A stretch of DNA of 64,000 nucleotides from Epichloe hybrida. Taxonomy: Eukaryota > Ascomycota > Sordariomycetes > Hypocreales > Clavicipitaceae. Made by a program: the position numbers and the translations under genes. Below, in pieces: positions 20,896-32,079 of the stretch; positions within the stretch are counted from its first letter, which is position 1, and each line of letters begins with the position of its first letter. The stretch covers positions 744,001-808,000 of the forward strand of contig JAFEKR010000021.1 in NCBI GenBank assembly GCA_019022495.1. The letters are read 5' to 3'. Under the pieces are notes generated by a model. That model did no database searches. It was not told the origin of the DNA and was given only the letters and a program-made list of their open reading frames with translations.

Positions 20896-22876
20896 GTTTA
20901 GGCCTGCAAGGCTACTGAATTATTATGCCTTAAGCACCTAGATATACTAATTATAGCTAAGGATATCTTTAATAAGCGTTAATTAGTGCGTTAAGAAGCC
21001 CTAGGGCTTTACTTAGGTATATAACGCTTTGTAAAGGCCTTATAAGATAAGGGCCACCCTTATAGACTTAGTTTTAATAATAATAATTAACTACAAGCCA
21101 CCCTCTAGACTACATAAGAATACCTTAATAAATAGAAGCATTTCCCTTATGTTATTAGAATTAACAACATATATAAGACTAACTACTTTAGGCTTTACAT
21201 AATAGTAATTACTGCTATTATAGCTTATAATATAATTATAAACATTAGCTTTAGATTACTATCTTCTAAGACAAAGTAAAGCTATAAGTAGCTTCTTATA
21301 ATATTTAATATAGTATGTAAAGAGCACTATATTAAGGCCCCTTCTATTATCCTTATAGATATAGAAAAGGCACTAAAAAACGCCCTAAAGACTATTTTTC
21401 TAATAACATAACAGCAGCTCTGCATTTAGTACCTTATTGCTTACGTTCAGGCCCGAATTCTTCGTAACTAGAAGGGCCTTAAAGAAGGTGCCGCAAAGGT
21501 TATAAATAATTCCTTATAAAAGGCCTTTAATAATAGCCCTATAGGCCTTATAAAGGCATTTATAAAGCTTATATATGCTAACTAGCTTATAACCTTCTAG
21601 AGTATTTAAAATGATATAAAGCGTATATATAATCCACAGTAAAATAACATTCTTTGATACATTAAAGACTAGTGGTTCCCCTAGCGCGAGCAATAAGCGA
21701 TTTATTTTATAGGATTTTATCATAATTTTAGCTAGCATACTAATAGTCCTACTAAATTAGCTTATAAGAACTTAAAGTCCTACTTAATTATAGGCATAGG
21801 TAATCTCTTTTACCTCTTCCTTATGATAAAATAAATGCTTTAATTAATCCTCCGAAAATACAAAGAACACGTTATAATTAATAATATAAGGCTTTAGAAG
21901 TAATATATTAGAAGGGATTAGCTTAGTGGGCTTCCCTTATAAATATCCTCTAAGGCTATTAAATTAATAAATCAGTAATATTATTAAGCTTATGCCTCAT
22001 AAGCTAGCTAAATTCGGCTATTATTATGCGATTTGCCCTATTAATTCTAATAGCAATTTGCCCTCCTATGTGCTTATATGCTTATTAACCTTTATAACTA
22101 TAGTTTATATCTTATAAAGGAAGCTATATATCCTTACTAGTAGCTATAAAGGCCCTTAGTATATTAGTAATTAAGATAATAAGGGATATACACTTTATAT
22201 TAAGCTTATATTAATTAATAGGATTTATATAATCTAACGCTTTAAATCCTTAACCCTATTCGCATTAGTTAGTGACGAGAGCCTTGTAACAAATGCGACA
22301 AGACTACTATAACTATAAGGGATTAGGCTACCTCATAGGGCTCTTTTTAGGTTATTATACCGTAAAGACTATAGCTTCTAGCTGCCTATAGCCCCTGTTA
22401 GCTAAATTATAGTATACAACGCATATTAATATAAGTAAAGGTAGTAAAAGCGGTATTGCAAGGGATGTGTAGTAAGGGCAGAGGCTATAGTTAGTCTTAA
22501 AGAGGTTTAAGAGGCTATATAACTACTAGGGCAACGTAATTATTAGCAAGACAAGCTATAGAAGAGCCACCTATATCACTAGCTAATAAGGGAAGTTACT
22601 AATTAAAGAATTATAGCTAGATAAACTAGTCAGACTAATTAATATATATATATTAAAAGAAAACACTGGAAATCATGTTTTTAAGCAAATTAGCCGTAGT
22701 TATAATTAAATTGATAAATATGACAGACTTCGTTATGTGTGCGGCGGTAATATGCCATAACTATAGGTGTGATTTACGTGTGGGTGTGTGGCAAGTAACC
22801 TTTCTATCCGAAAACAGCTAGTCACAGCTGTGACGGTTTTTCCGTACAGCTCCGATTAGCAGAACTCATATAGCGC

Positions 22877-25800
22877 TCTATTACTAGACTAACATAGACA
22901 TAATTATAATCTAAGAATAGGAACACATAAGAAACCCATAGCCCCTAGCACTAGGCCTCGCCTAGTTCTAACTTATATATTATAATAGATATAATATAGT
23001 ATATATAAATAAGAAACATAGAGTAAGGTTATAGTTAGCCTAGGGAGGGACTAACTAGTTACTAGTAGAGCTATAAGGAGTTAATATTTACTCCCTTTAC
23101 TTAGAGGGATATAGTAATAACTAAAACACCCTTATTTATATAATTAACCTAGAAGAGCCCTATAACTAAAGTGTATTTATAGGTAACTTTAACTAAAAGC
23201 ACCCCCTCTAGGATAAGCTAGATAGGAAAACTAATAGAGTAAATAAACTACTAGAGTTTATAGACTAGTAAAGGCTTAGACTTATTACACCCTAGGGCAA
23301 ACCTATAAGATAATATAAAGATAATAGAGATAGCACTATTAATCTAGTATAAGCTACACTAGATATTAGAGTTTACTATAAAGGTACTAAAGATATCCCT
23401 AGATCTAACTATATCCTATAACTAATTAGTATCTTTGATAAATAGTAGGAAGCTATCCCCTAGATCCTTAGATATATATAGGGAGCTATAAACTAACTAT
23501 ATATAAAGGCAGAGGCTATAATTAGACTCTAGCCTAAAAACACGCTAGACTTATATAATAAAGAGGGAATAGATAACTATATAATATAGCTTATTATAAG
23601 CCTATAATAGATTATAAATAAGGTAGTCCTAAAGAAGGCCTAGGGACTCCCTAGCCTAGAGGCATAGTAGTTAAGGAAAGCCTAAGAGTTAGTTAGTAAA
23701 GTAAGGTAAGCTAAGAGATAATAAAGATACTAGAGAACTAACATAAACTAGCAAGCCTATACTAAGGTAAATAAGAACTAAGAATGTGTTATAAGGGAAG
23801 AGAAAAGAAATATATAGAGGGATATATTATAAAAGGCTAATATATAGGAAAAAGATAGAGGGGTCTAGAGGCTTAAGAGATAGGCCTAACTTTAAAGCTA
23901 GGCCCCCCTAGAGCTCCTTAGACTCCCTAAGCTAAAAAGAAGTAAAAATAACCCTAACCTAGTTATTATATATAATAATAAGGCTAGTATACTAGTATAA
24001 AGATTCTTCCCTAAGCTAATAGTAGACCTCTTATATATACTAGACCTCTCCTTCCTAGAGCTAGAAAACACACTACTACTAGATAAAGAATAATTTAGGT
24101 AAGAGAAAATTAATAATATCCTAGTAAATATAGCTAGCTAGAAGGCGCTAGGAGATAACAAACTCCTAGCAGGCCTTATTAAAGCCTATAAGAACCTAGC
24201 TAAAGATACTATAGCTAGGCTCCTAAATATAGTCCTAGAAATAGAATACTTCCTAGCTTACTTCTAAACTATAAGAGTAGTAGTAATTAGGAAACCTAGT
24301 AAAACTACTAAGGAAATAAGGAGAGCTAATATATAAAAACTAATCTTACTACTTAATATAGTAAGAAAGATTATAGAAGTAGTAATAGTAAAGTAACTTA
24401 TAACCTTTACTAAGGTAAAGGGGCTACTCCCTAAACTCTAGATAAGTAATAGGATAAATAAATTAATAAAAACTATAATAAGAGTTCTTATTAAATATAT
24501 TAGGGAGGCTTAGGGAAGGGGTAGTATTACCTTACTAGCGTAAATAGATATATCTTTAGTGTTTAATAGAGTTTATTACCTATACTTAATATACTTGCTT
24601 ATAAAGATAGATGTCCTATAATAGCTAATAGTAGTAATATAAAGCTTCCTTATAGATAGAATAAGCTAGCTTAGCTTTAATAAAGAACTCTCTAGACTAT
24701 TTATAATTAAGGCTAGTACCCTATAAGGATTACCTCTTTTTCTAATTCTTTTCTTACTTTACTTAGTAAAGCTTTATATTTACCTTTAGGCTATTCTAGG
24801 TATAGTAGCTATAGGATTTATAGATAATATAAATATAGTAGCCTTTAGTAAAAATATAGTATAGACCTAGAGGAGACTTAAAGTTATGTAAAAGATCTAT
24901 AAGGAATAGGTAAAGTAAGTAAGAGTTAAGTTTAACCTAGCTAAAACTAAACTTATATACTTTAGTAAGTCCTATAAACCTCCCTAAGCTAGAGTCTAAC
25001 TTAGAGTAGAGGAGATAGTACCTATAGAATTATATAAATTCCTAGGAGTATAGGTTAATAAGAAACTTAACTAAAATACTTATAGAAATATCCTTAAGGG
25101 TAAGTTAGCCTAGTAGTAGCTTATACTTTCTAAGCTAGTGGTATTAGCCTAGGGATATAGCTTTAGAGATACTAGACTCCTATATATATAGGTAATCTAG
25201 CCTATCCTTACTTATAGAGTAAGTGCTTACTACACCCTTACTAAGAAAGAAGGAAAGCTAAGAGGAGTAGTAAAAAGCTTTATAGTAAATTAATTAGCCT
25301 ACCTCTAGATTATTATAAGGGCATTTAAGGCTATACTTATTATATAACTAGAAGTTAAGACCTATAACCCCCCCCTTAACCTTTACCTAAATAAGATAAA
25401 GTAAAGGTTTAAAGATAAAATTATTAATAATAGGATAGTAAGGATAATCTAAGCTATAGCTAACTTAGTTATAATATTACTATACTATAGAAGAAGACCC
25501 TTACCTATTAATAATAAACTAGATATAAACCTAGATAAGGAATAGAAGAAACAATAGGAGGACTAGTATAATAAAGAGAGGCTAGCCTAGAGTAAATACA
25601 TTAGAGAACTAACTAAAGACTACCTACCCTCCTATAACCCAAAGGAAATCTAGGAATTCTATACTAATATAGATAAGCATGTCTCTTTAATAATTATCTA
25701 ACTACGTATAGGAAAGATAGGCCTAAATAAGTTCCTATTCTAAAGAAAGGTTCCTAGGGTGATTTTACCCCTATATAGCTATAGTTAAGCTATAGAAGAC

Positions 25801-26180
25801 TAATACTATATACTAGTTAATTATAGCAAATATAACTATAAGTAACCTTAGTAGTAATAGCCTGCTAACGTATAGGAGGTAAGGCTAGCCCTAAACAAAC
25901 CTTAAAAAGCAAAATATTTAGCTAAATAGTTCCTTAGCATAAGACAACTCTAATATTACTTATTAGCATAAGAGCTAGCTATAAGATAGCTTAGAATACT
26001 ACTAGACCTAGGCTAAATCCGTTAATAAATAGAACACCTTCTAATTATAAATCTAGTATAAGGGATAGAATAGATAGTGTAAGCATAGGGGTAGGCTAGG
26101 GGAGAGACTAATTTTATAATTTATAATTATAATAGAGAATATTTAGGTCTAGAACTATTATTAGATTAATTTTAACTATA
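22877..26180 (+). pseudogene. LINE1 ORF2 relic: endonuclease and reverse transcriptase
   Basis: Endonuclease: the GDFN block near 23180-23215 reads G-N-F-N followed by K-.-P-L-.-D, and further on L-I-T-P-.-G-K-P. Reverse transcriptase: L-.-G-L-P-L-F-L-I-L-F-L-L-Y near 24721-24762 (PQGSPLSPILF type) and the catalytic box G-F-I-D-N-I-N-I near 24813-24836 (F-x-DD type, second Asp as Asn). A C-terminal cysteine-rich end, R-K-V-P-R-V...Y-S-Y-.-.-A-I-E-D at about 25740-25810, fits Tad-group LINEs. No RNase H domain was seen, unlike the LINE at 31958. Confidence 0.85.
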
Positions 26181-26589
26181 AACTCTAGGTATTATAAGTC
26201 CTACTAGCCTACCACTACCCCTACTCTAAGCTAAATTTAAGCTACTACCTTATTCCTCCTCTAGGATAGGAATTACACCTATAGCTACTTAGTTATAATT
26301 TTTTATAGGGATAATAGTAAGTAAGAGATAGTTTATCTTTACTACGCGCGTATTAAGGCATATAAGCTAAAAGATAAGCTTAGTATGCTATTCCTTAGAG
26401 GAACTAGCCTAGTCTAGGCCTACTACTAAGGCACTTTGTTTCTTCTTTGCCTAATTACTAGTATAAAGCTTCTTAACCTAGTCCTAGAAGCCTTCTAGGG
26501 CCTATTAAGGAAGATATTAAAGCTAGAATAAACTTACTACTAAGCTAGAATAGACTTACCACACCCTTATTAGCTATAGAAGCCTAGGT

Positions 26590-28330
26590 CTTAACTAACT
26601 ACTAATACTTATTTTAATTACTAGATAACCTAAGCCTTTATTAGGCTTATTATTATCCTACCCTTTATAGGAGGTAAGGAATGCCTAGAATCTCTTCTCT
26701 AAAGGGGGTATATAATATGTTTTGCTAGCTTACTAGCGGTCCTTTTCCTTTTAATATTCTTTAGTAGAGTAATTAGAGAACTAGTAGCCGCTCTTACTAT
26801 ATATAAAGCAGCGCTTAGTGCTTAGCCTAAGGCTTTATTTATAATAACTTCCTTTACTATAAGGGGATAATCACTATCTATACTAATAATTAGTAAACAT
26901 AGCCTCTAGAGGGTCTCCTTATTAGTACTAAAGGTATTAGGAGGACTTCTTGTTTAATTCTATAATAGTAATTACCTTACGGAGGTCTTTAGTAAGACTT
27001 TTAAAGCTTACGGAGTATATGTATTTCACTATCTAACATTTAGGCACACTAGCTATAGCATTTAAGGCCTGCTTATAAAGTTTAGTATCTACTATCTTAG
27101 TAAGGTATAGGCCTTTATAAATCTTCTTAAGGGTTAATAATATAATCTTAAGGCACTTAAGCTTACTTTTATTAGGGTTCTTCTTAATTATACTCTTTAG
27201 TATTATATTACTCTACTCATAGTAATAGAATTACTAGTTACTTTCTATCTTAAAGTGCTAATAAATATAAGCAATTATCTCTTTATAGGAATAGTTATTC
27301 CTAAAGAGGTAATTAAGGTAGTATTACTTAGTATTACCTATTAATATAATAAGGAAAGCCTTCTAATAATATATTTAAGGAAGGTTAATTCTATTACACT
27401 TATTTTTAAAGAGCGTGATCTTTAGTGTTAAGAAGTTATATAGCTTTCCACTATAGTGGTTGCTATTCTTATATATCTTTATAAGCTCTGAGATTTTCTT
27501 TATAATCTAATCTTTAGAGGGGAATTACTATAAAGGCATAATTTATTATAAATAATAGTCTACTAGTTGTTCTTAATAATAATTATCCGGATAGAGCTGT
27601 TAATATAATAGGGATTATTATAGGGGTTCTTATAAGAGTTTAAGCAATCTCTAGGGTTAGGGGAGGTTGATTTCTAGGGTAGGTTATCAGGGCTATTAAT
27701 ATTAAGGTTCTAGGGGTTTAGAAGATTATAGTCTTTCTTATAATCTTTCCTGTGACTAAAGGGGCATTAAGGTTTAATAAAGCACTTCCTTAAGCAATAC
27801 TAGGATTAAATATCCTAGGCCTCGCCTAATAAGGACGCCATAATCTTATAAAGAATTATATAATTCTCTAAGAATATCCTTAGATACCCTTTTAAAGGTA
27901 TCTTTAGACTAGCCTTCGAAGTCTTCTTAGAATAATTCCTATAGGTTATTATCTCTCTATCCTTAATGCTTACTAAGGTTAATAAATCTTGTAATTTAGT
28001 TATTAAGCTTAAGCTACGTAGCAGTATCTAGATCTAGCTTAATAGATTCTTTCTAGTTATATAAGAATTCGTGAGTAAGCTATTAAAGGTATAGGGGTAA
28101 TTCATACCTTTAAGGTCTCTTAGGGGTGATAATTAAAGCCTTGCTATTACTAGTAGCCCTTCCTCTTATAGAAGGTCTAGATTTCTCTACTATTTTTAAC
28201 TATAAAAGGAATGTTACTAATTTATTATTTTTACTACTAATTAAGCTCCTATGTTTACCTATCGCTATTATAAGGTTTTTCTTTCGCATTTTAGGAGCGT
28301 TATTACTCTAATAAAATTAGAAGGTTATAA
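26590..28330 (-). pseudogene. copia gag-like relic with zinc knuckle
   Basis: The minus-strand translation matches the gag region of fungal copia polyproteins: a helical segment with Y-.-.-A-F-L-I-I-L-I-G-N-T-K-.-Y-Y near 27350, then S-I-I-K-K-N-P-N-K-S-K-L-K-C-L, and near 26770-26810 a zinc knuckle reading C-F-I-Y-S-K-S-G-C-Y-S-T-N-Y-S (Cys and His partly Tyr). The N-terminal part at 28126-28311 is basic; the plus-strand open frame there is antisense to it. Gln/Trp-type stops are frequent. Confidence 0.75.
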
Positions 28331-29010
28331 AAACAGGAAAAACAAAAGAAAAAGTAGTAGAAGTAGTAAAAGTAGTAATAAGAATAAATTAATAGAGATA
28401 AAGAAAGCAATATAAGTTCTAAAAGTAACTAGAAAATAATAGGAAAAGTAATAAGGGAATAATAGAAATTACTACTTCCTGTTTTTCGTGAAAAGGAGGG
28501 AAGGAGGTAATCTCTCTTTCTTACTAATAAGTATGTAGTAAATAGCACTAAGAGTAAAGGGGGCAAAAAATAAGCTATAGATACTTATACAAATAGATTA
28601 AAGGTCTATTAGATAAAGGGAATATTTATAGAGAAGTTATAGATGTGTTAGCTAGCTTAGCTAAGGTTATTTAACGTTAGGTTCGAAATAAATGCCTTAC
28701 AGTAATAGATTTAGTTATTTAGTTAGTTTTCTTGTGATAGATAATAAAATCAATAATTAGCAATAATATCCTAGATAGATATAATAAAGTTATATCCCTA
28801 AGCCTAAGGGTTAATAGATTAATTCCTTAGAAGCCTAACAAGCCTATAACTAGGATTCTAGTCTCTTCCTTTAGCACACTTATATAGTTATACCTCTTTA
28901 CTATAATAACTGTTATAGCATAACAAGGGGTAGTAGTAGTAGTATCTGCAGAAATGTCTTTTCTTATAATACCTAGCTTATCTATAGTTATGAAGTTAAC
29001 TACTAATTAG

Positions 29011-29266
29011 TGTTAGTTACACTAAGGTCCTGCGCAGGTAATAAATCCCGTATAATTAAAGTTAATAATAAATAGATAGCTAGCTAGGAAAGAGAGAGAA
29101 GAGAGGGAAAGTCTAGATGCTAGAAAAGTAAGCGAAATCCATATGTGGGGCAAAAGAGGGGGTGGCGAATTAATGCAGCCAATCATATCGCGTGCATCAC
29201 GCCGGACCCATAATTAGTCTGGTCTTTGGCCACGATTGAACCGATGAAGATCCGAAGGAATTAACA
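29011..29266 (-). repeat. copia family C 5' LTR, little mutated
   Basis: A 256-bp LTR, plus-strand ends TGTTAGTTAC and GGAATTAACA. It is GC-rich in its right half (CGCGTGCATCACGCCGGACC intact) although its internal region is strongly RIP-degraded. No partner LTR is in the window. It abuts the minisatellite of a hAT-like element at 29267. Confidence 0.75.
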
Positions 29267-29272
29267 CTAACA

Positions 29273-29640
29273 AGACCCATTTTAGACTCACTTTTATAAA
29301 TCCCTTCTTTTCTAAGACTATATTACAAAAAACTATAAAAGATATAAAATTAAGTAAGAGATATAATTAAATAGACCCACTTTAGACCCACTTTTATAAA
29401 TCCCTTCTTTTCTAAGACTAAATTACAAAAAACTATAAAAGTTATAAAATTAAGTAAGAGGTATAATTAAATAGACCCACTTTAGACCCACTTTTATAAA
29501 TCCCTTCTTTTCTAAGACTATATTACAAAAAACTATAAAAGTAAGAGGTATAATTAAATAGACCCACTTTAGACCCACTTTTGTTAATATTTTCTTTTTA
29601 TAGGACTAGATTATAAAAAACTATAAAAGTTATAACTAAG
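29273..29640 (+). repeat. approximately 100-bp minisatellite of hAT2
   Basis: Units start at about 29273, 29374, 29474 and 29561 (the third shortened by 13 bp), each with GACCCACTTTAGACCCAC followed by TTTTATAAATCCCTTC and AAAAACTATAAAAG. Homologous to the arrays at 13900-14340 and 52762-53190. Confidence 0.92.
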
Positions 29641-30369
29641 TAAGAGATATAACTAAATAACCCCACTTTAAACCCACTTTAAACTTACTTTAGACTTACT
29701 TTTAGAAAAAACTATTTAACTAAGAAAGTAAGCTAAGAATAGTATTAATAATTAAACCTAGTTTTAAAGCTTATTTCTTTATATATTAAATAATTAAGAG
29801 AAATTAATTTAATTTATATTTTAATATCCTAAAAAATATTATAGCTTTATTATTATAGCTTTTTTACAGTTTTTTAATTTTCTTTAACCTTAAAAACCTA
29901 AAAACTTAATATAATTAGTTTTAATTTAAATAAAATAGTTATACTACTAAAGAACCTCTTACTAAATATATTAAAATATTATTTTTATAATAAAAGTCTT
30001 ATTTATTTAAATATATTATTATTATATTTAATATCTTATTTTTATATAATAATAAATAATTTATTTAGGGTAAATCTTGGATTAAAAGATAAAAAAAATA
30101 CTAAAATTAAATAGTAAATCTAAGAAAAAAGCTATAAAAACATAAAAACCCTTCAAATTTAGTAAAAAAATAAGGCTATATATAAATACTAAAATAGTTC
30201 ATCTTTAGTAACCCTATACCTATTATTAGCTTAATAGTTTAAATAAGCCTAAACTTTAAGAATTTATAACTAAATAACTAAATTATAAAAAAAAAAGGCT
30301 AATATTAAGCTAATTACGAAAAATCTATGGAATATTATAAGATAATAAAAGTCCCCATTTTTCTTTTTA

Positions 30370-30512
30370 CTAATACTACATTTGTAGTATTTGTAGTGTA
30401 GTGTAGTATTTACTACACTACACTACATACTACACTACACTACAAACTACTACACTACATACTACATCGAAAGCCAAAATACTACAAATACTACACTACA
30501 TGCAAAGCTCTG
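30370..30512 (+). repeat. (TACAC/TGTAG) terminal microsatellite of hAT2
   Basis: Alternating TGTAG and CTACA runs able to form hairpins, interrupted by TCGAAAGCCAAAATACTAC. The same interrupted pattern, inverted, occurs at 45041-45190. Confidence 0.9.
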
Positions 30513-30551
30513 GTAGTAAGCTAAGCAGTTTTACCTCGTACTCAGGAGGGG
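30513..30551 (-). mobile_element. SINE-like 5' end stub
   Basis: 39 bp identical, but for one C/T, with the 5' end of the SINE-like element (2637-2675): TAAGCTAAGCAGTTTTACCT then CGTACTCAGGAGGGG. The hAT2 element inserted at its GTAGTAAG; the rest of this SINE-like copy is lost. Confidence 0.75.
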
Positions 30552-31202
30552 CTTTAGTTATAATAATAGTACTTTTTCTTTACTTTTTTAAAAATATAGT
30601 TAAGGTTATTAAGCTATATCTTATATTTTTATAAGTTTATAAGGTATTAAAGTTTTATAATATTTTTAACCTTAACTTCTTAACTACTAAGACTTAAAAA
30701 TATACTAGCTTTTTAGCCTTTTTTTATTAGCTTTTTTTTTATTAAGTTATAGTAAGTTAGTAAGTTTTTATTCTTACTTTTATAGTTTTTTAAGTTACTT
30801 AAGATAAGTAATTTACTCCTAAACTATTATCCTTTTATTACTATAGTAAACAATATAATATTAAATAAAGTTATAAAATATAGTATATTCTTAGCTATAG
30901 TATTACTATTATTTAGCTAGTCCTAGGTAGTATATAGTATTATTTTAGTAAATTAAGTTATTTTTTTCTTTATATTACTCTTAGGTAACTAGTAAAAGAA
31001 GCTTTAAAATTATAAGAATAAGGGATAGCTAAGTAAGAGATATAAGGGCACTTATATATTAACTAAAGCTTACTAAGTCTAAGTATATTATATATATAAG
31101 TTACTAGCTTATAACTAGTAACCTACTAGTGTTACATAGACCTAGCCCTAGGGCGTGGTGTGCCTGCCTAGTGGTACGCTAGTGCACTAGTGTTATGAGT
31201 AG
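30552..31202. other. AT-rich stretch without recognised gene
   Basis: No coding relic seen. At 31131-31210 there is a short GC-rich block starting TGTTACATAGACC and ending GGGCCTCACA; its ends resemble the TRIM termini (TGT...CTCACA) but the middle does not match and no duplication flanks it. Confidence 0.4.
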
Positions 31203-31535
31203 GGCCTCACAATAACTGATTATTAAATATAGCTTTCCTATTTTATAAGGTAAGCTATCTCCTTTAATTTAACCTTACTAATTTATAGTATTTAAAGAAT
31301 ATATAGTTATTTATAAAGGTAATTACTAATTAGTAATAGTTTTATAAGGTATTAAATTTAATATAATAAGGTTATAAGCCTAAAGAATAGTATTATTATT
31401 AATTATTTATTTCAGGCTATGTTATATATATAAAAAAGAGATATTAAAAGCTAGAAGTTATAATGCTAAAGGTAAAAGGAGGGTTGCGTGTTTATAGCCG
31501 TTTATTTTACAGCTAATTAGGATTACTTTTATTAA
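31203..31535 (-). mobile_element. copia family A fragment: leader and partial 5' LTR
   Basis: The left 130 bp match the leader of the copia elements (compare 52115-52244). From 31334 the LTR follows, recognisable by ATTAAATTTAATATAATAAG, AAGAATAGTATTATT and AGCTAGAAGTTATAA. The LTR breaks off at about 31535. Strongly RIP-degraded. The open frame 31458-31661 on the minus strand runs across it and is not a gene. Confidence 0.7.
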
Positions 31536-31691
31536 GGCTAGTACTACTAATAGTAGGTCCTGGGGGCGTCCGAGGCCGTGCCCGCCGAGATATAGTAAAG
31601 TGTATATCAAGGCTAGTACTACTGATAACCTATACCTATATAACTTATACTTTACATGCAATATAAGTAGTTATACTATATAATTCTAACA
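31536..31691. other. short unassigned stretch with a direct repeat
   Basis: Contains AAGGCTAGTACTACT at about 31533 and again at about 31610, flanking a GC-rich block (GGGGGCGTCCGAGGCCGTGC). No other match was found in the window. Confidence 0.4.
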
Positions 31692-31957
31692 TCTTGCGCA
31701 CCTAGCAAAAACACCGCGCCCCGAGCAATTCACACACACTTGCTACTCCTTAGGAAGTAACGAAGTCAATGCCACCCTGAATGTTCCATTTCTATTCTTG
31801 TAAATGGCGGCCCACGCACCTTCACTTCTAATCAGAGCCAATCAAAATACATGTACTAGCGCCACAAGGGGGGCCCGTGTTGGCCCATCGTTAGAAACCA
31901 GTCTCGCTAGTCTAGCAAGTCTGACATCCAAGCCCCAATCCCCCCAGACCACCTCTG
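31692..31957 (+). other. GC-rich single-copy DNA, left flank of LINE2
   Basis: Unmutated, GC-rich sequence unlike its surroundings, ending in the 14-bp CCAGACCACCTCTG (31944-31957) that recurs at 44222-44235. Together with 44236-44490 it is the pre-insertion locus. A possible coding frame begins at 31804. Confidence 0.75.
31804..31957 (+). pseudogene. possible host reading frame, 5' piece split by LINE2
   Basis: An ATG-started frame, MAAHAPSLLI at its start, 51 codons to the target site. If the LINE and one target copy are removed, the frame continues unbroken into 44236-44381 for 48 more codons and then a TGA, 99 codons in all. Ser, Thr and Ala are frequent; no known domain was recognised. 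Continuity across the insertion point supports, but does not prove, a real gene or exon; chance continuation in GC-rich DNA is possible (one in three for the frame, then no stop). Confidence 0.35.
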
Positions 31958-32079
31958 AACTTCTACACAACCATCACAAAAATTTTTGAAACTCCTAATT
32001 TTGCCACAAAAAAGTGCCTACACCACCCTAAAAACTTTACCTAAAGAACCTACAGACTCATAGGATTAAGATAATACTA

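Larger units (their letters stand above)
19700..22560 (+). pseudogene. MULE transposase relic
   Basis: The N-terminal region (to about 20290) keeps the pattern of fungal MULE proteins: a basic KARIVTY segment, a P-F-R-L-R-V-type line (here L-F-.-L-R-V), and the R-Q-Y-Y-Y-N-H-K-R-S-L-D segment in place of the usual N-x-E-H-N-H-E. After the TRIM insertion the central part is poorly readable. The C-terminal part (about 21500-22200) retains a W-F-P.REQQAI line, NSPTKLAYKNLK.YL, and a conserved C-D-L-P and C-A-Y zinc-type end matching the CTG...CAH element of this family. Many stops; inactive. Confidence 0.78.
19521..22867 (+). mobile_element. Mutator-like (MULE) DNA transposon with perfect 34-bp inverted ends
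   Basis: A 3.35-kb element (about 2.76 kb without the nested TRIM). Inverted repeats at 19521-19554 and 22834-22867 start GAGTTCTGCTAATCGG and match over 34 bp without error. The 9-bp duplication ATATAGCGC flanks it. The interior encodes a degraded MULE transposase on the plus strand. The ends and the non-coding 150-200 bp next to them are GC-rich and barely mutated, while the coding interior is saturated with TpA. It inserted between LINE ORF1 and ORF2. Confidence 0.9.
17911..26562 (+). mobile_element. Tad/I-like LINE (LINE1), interrupted by a MULE
   Basis: A non-LTR retrotransposon on the plus strand with an ORF1 (nucleic-acid-binding, zinc knuckles) and an ORF2 (endonuclease, reverse transcriptase, C-terminal zinc motif). 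The MULE at 19521-22867 sits at the ORF1/ORF2 boundary. The 5' end is taken at 17911, where copia homology stops; the first 150 bp are GC-richer and contain a run of 14 C. The 3' end has a near-repeat of AAGCTAGAATA-ACTTAC around 26522-26562. I found no target duplication, so the exact ends are uncertain. Frames are destroyed by RIP-type changes. Confidence 0.8.
26563..29266 (-). mobile_element. copia element (family C), 5' LTR and gag half
   Basis: Minus-strand 5' part of a copia retrotransposon: LTR at 29011-29266, a 680-bp leader, then gag running left to a break at about 26563 where LINE1 begins. Bases just inside the LTR read CTAATTAGTAGTTAAC on the minus strand, nearly the same as in family A, so both probably use the same primer tRNA. 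The pol part is missing; the copia pol fragment at 15589-17910 lies in the right orientation beyond LINE1 and could be its continuation. The leader shows no motif apart from K-rich relic frames. Confidence 0.78.
29267..30512 (+). mobile_element. hAT-like satellite element (hAT2), right part
   Basis: Starts inside the approximately 100-bp minisatellite (cut by the copia LTR), continues through AT-rich unique DNA alignable with hAT3 (TTTTAAAGCTTATTTCTTTAT near 29762), and ends with a TACAC/TGTAG microsatellite and the terminus GCAAAGCTCTG at 30512. The following octamer is GTAGTAAG, the reverse complement of CTTACTAC. Non-coding. The left half is missing. Confidence 0.72.

Noticed and set aside
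21514..21738. 74-codon open frame on the minus strand
   Set aside because: It is antisense to the C-terminal half of the MULE transposase relic, with no own homology or context.
28126..28311. Open frame of 61 codons with a hydrophobic, membrane-like product
   Set aside because: It is antisense to the N-terminal part of a copia gag relic; the hydrophobicity comes from the complement of Lys-rich codons.
31131..31210. Solo LTR of the TRIM family
   Set aside because: Only the outermost bases (TGT and CTCACA) agree; the middle does not match either TRIM LTR and no 5-bp duplication flanks it.
31458..31661. 67-codon open frame on the minus strand
   Set aside because: It covers a broken copia LTR and a spacer; there is no reason to take it as coding.
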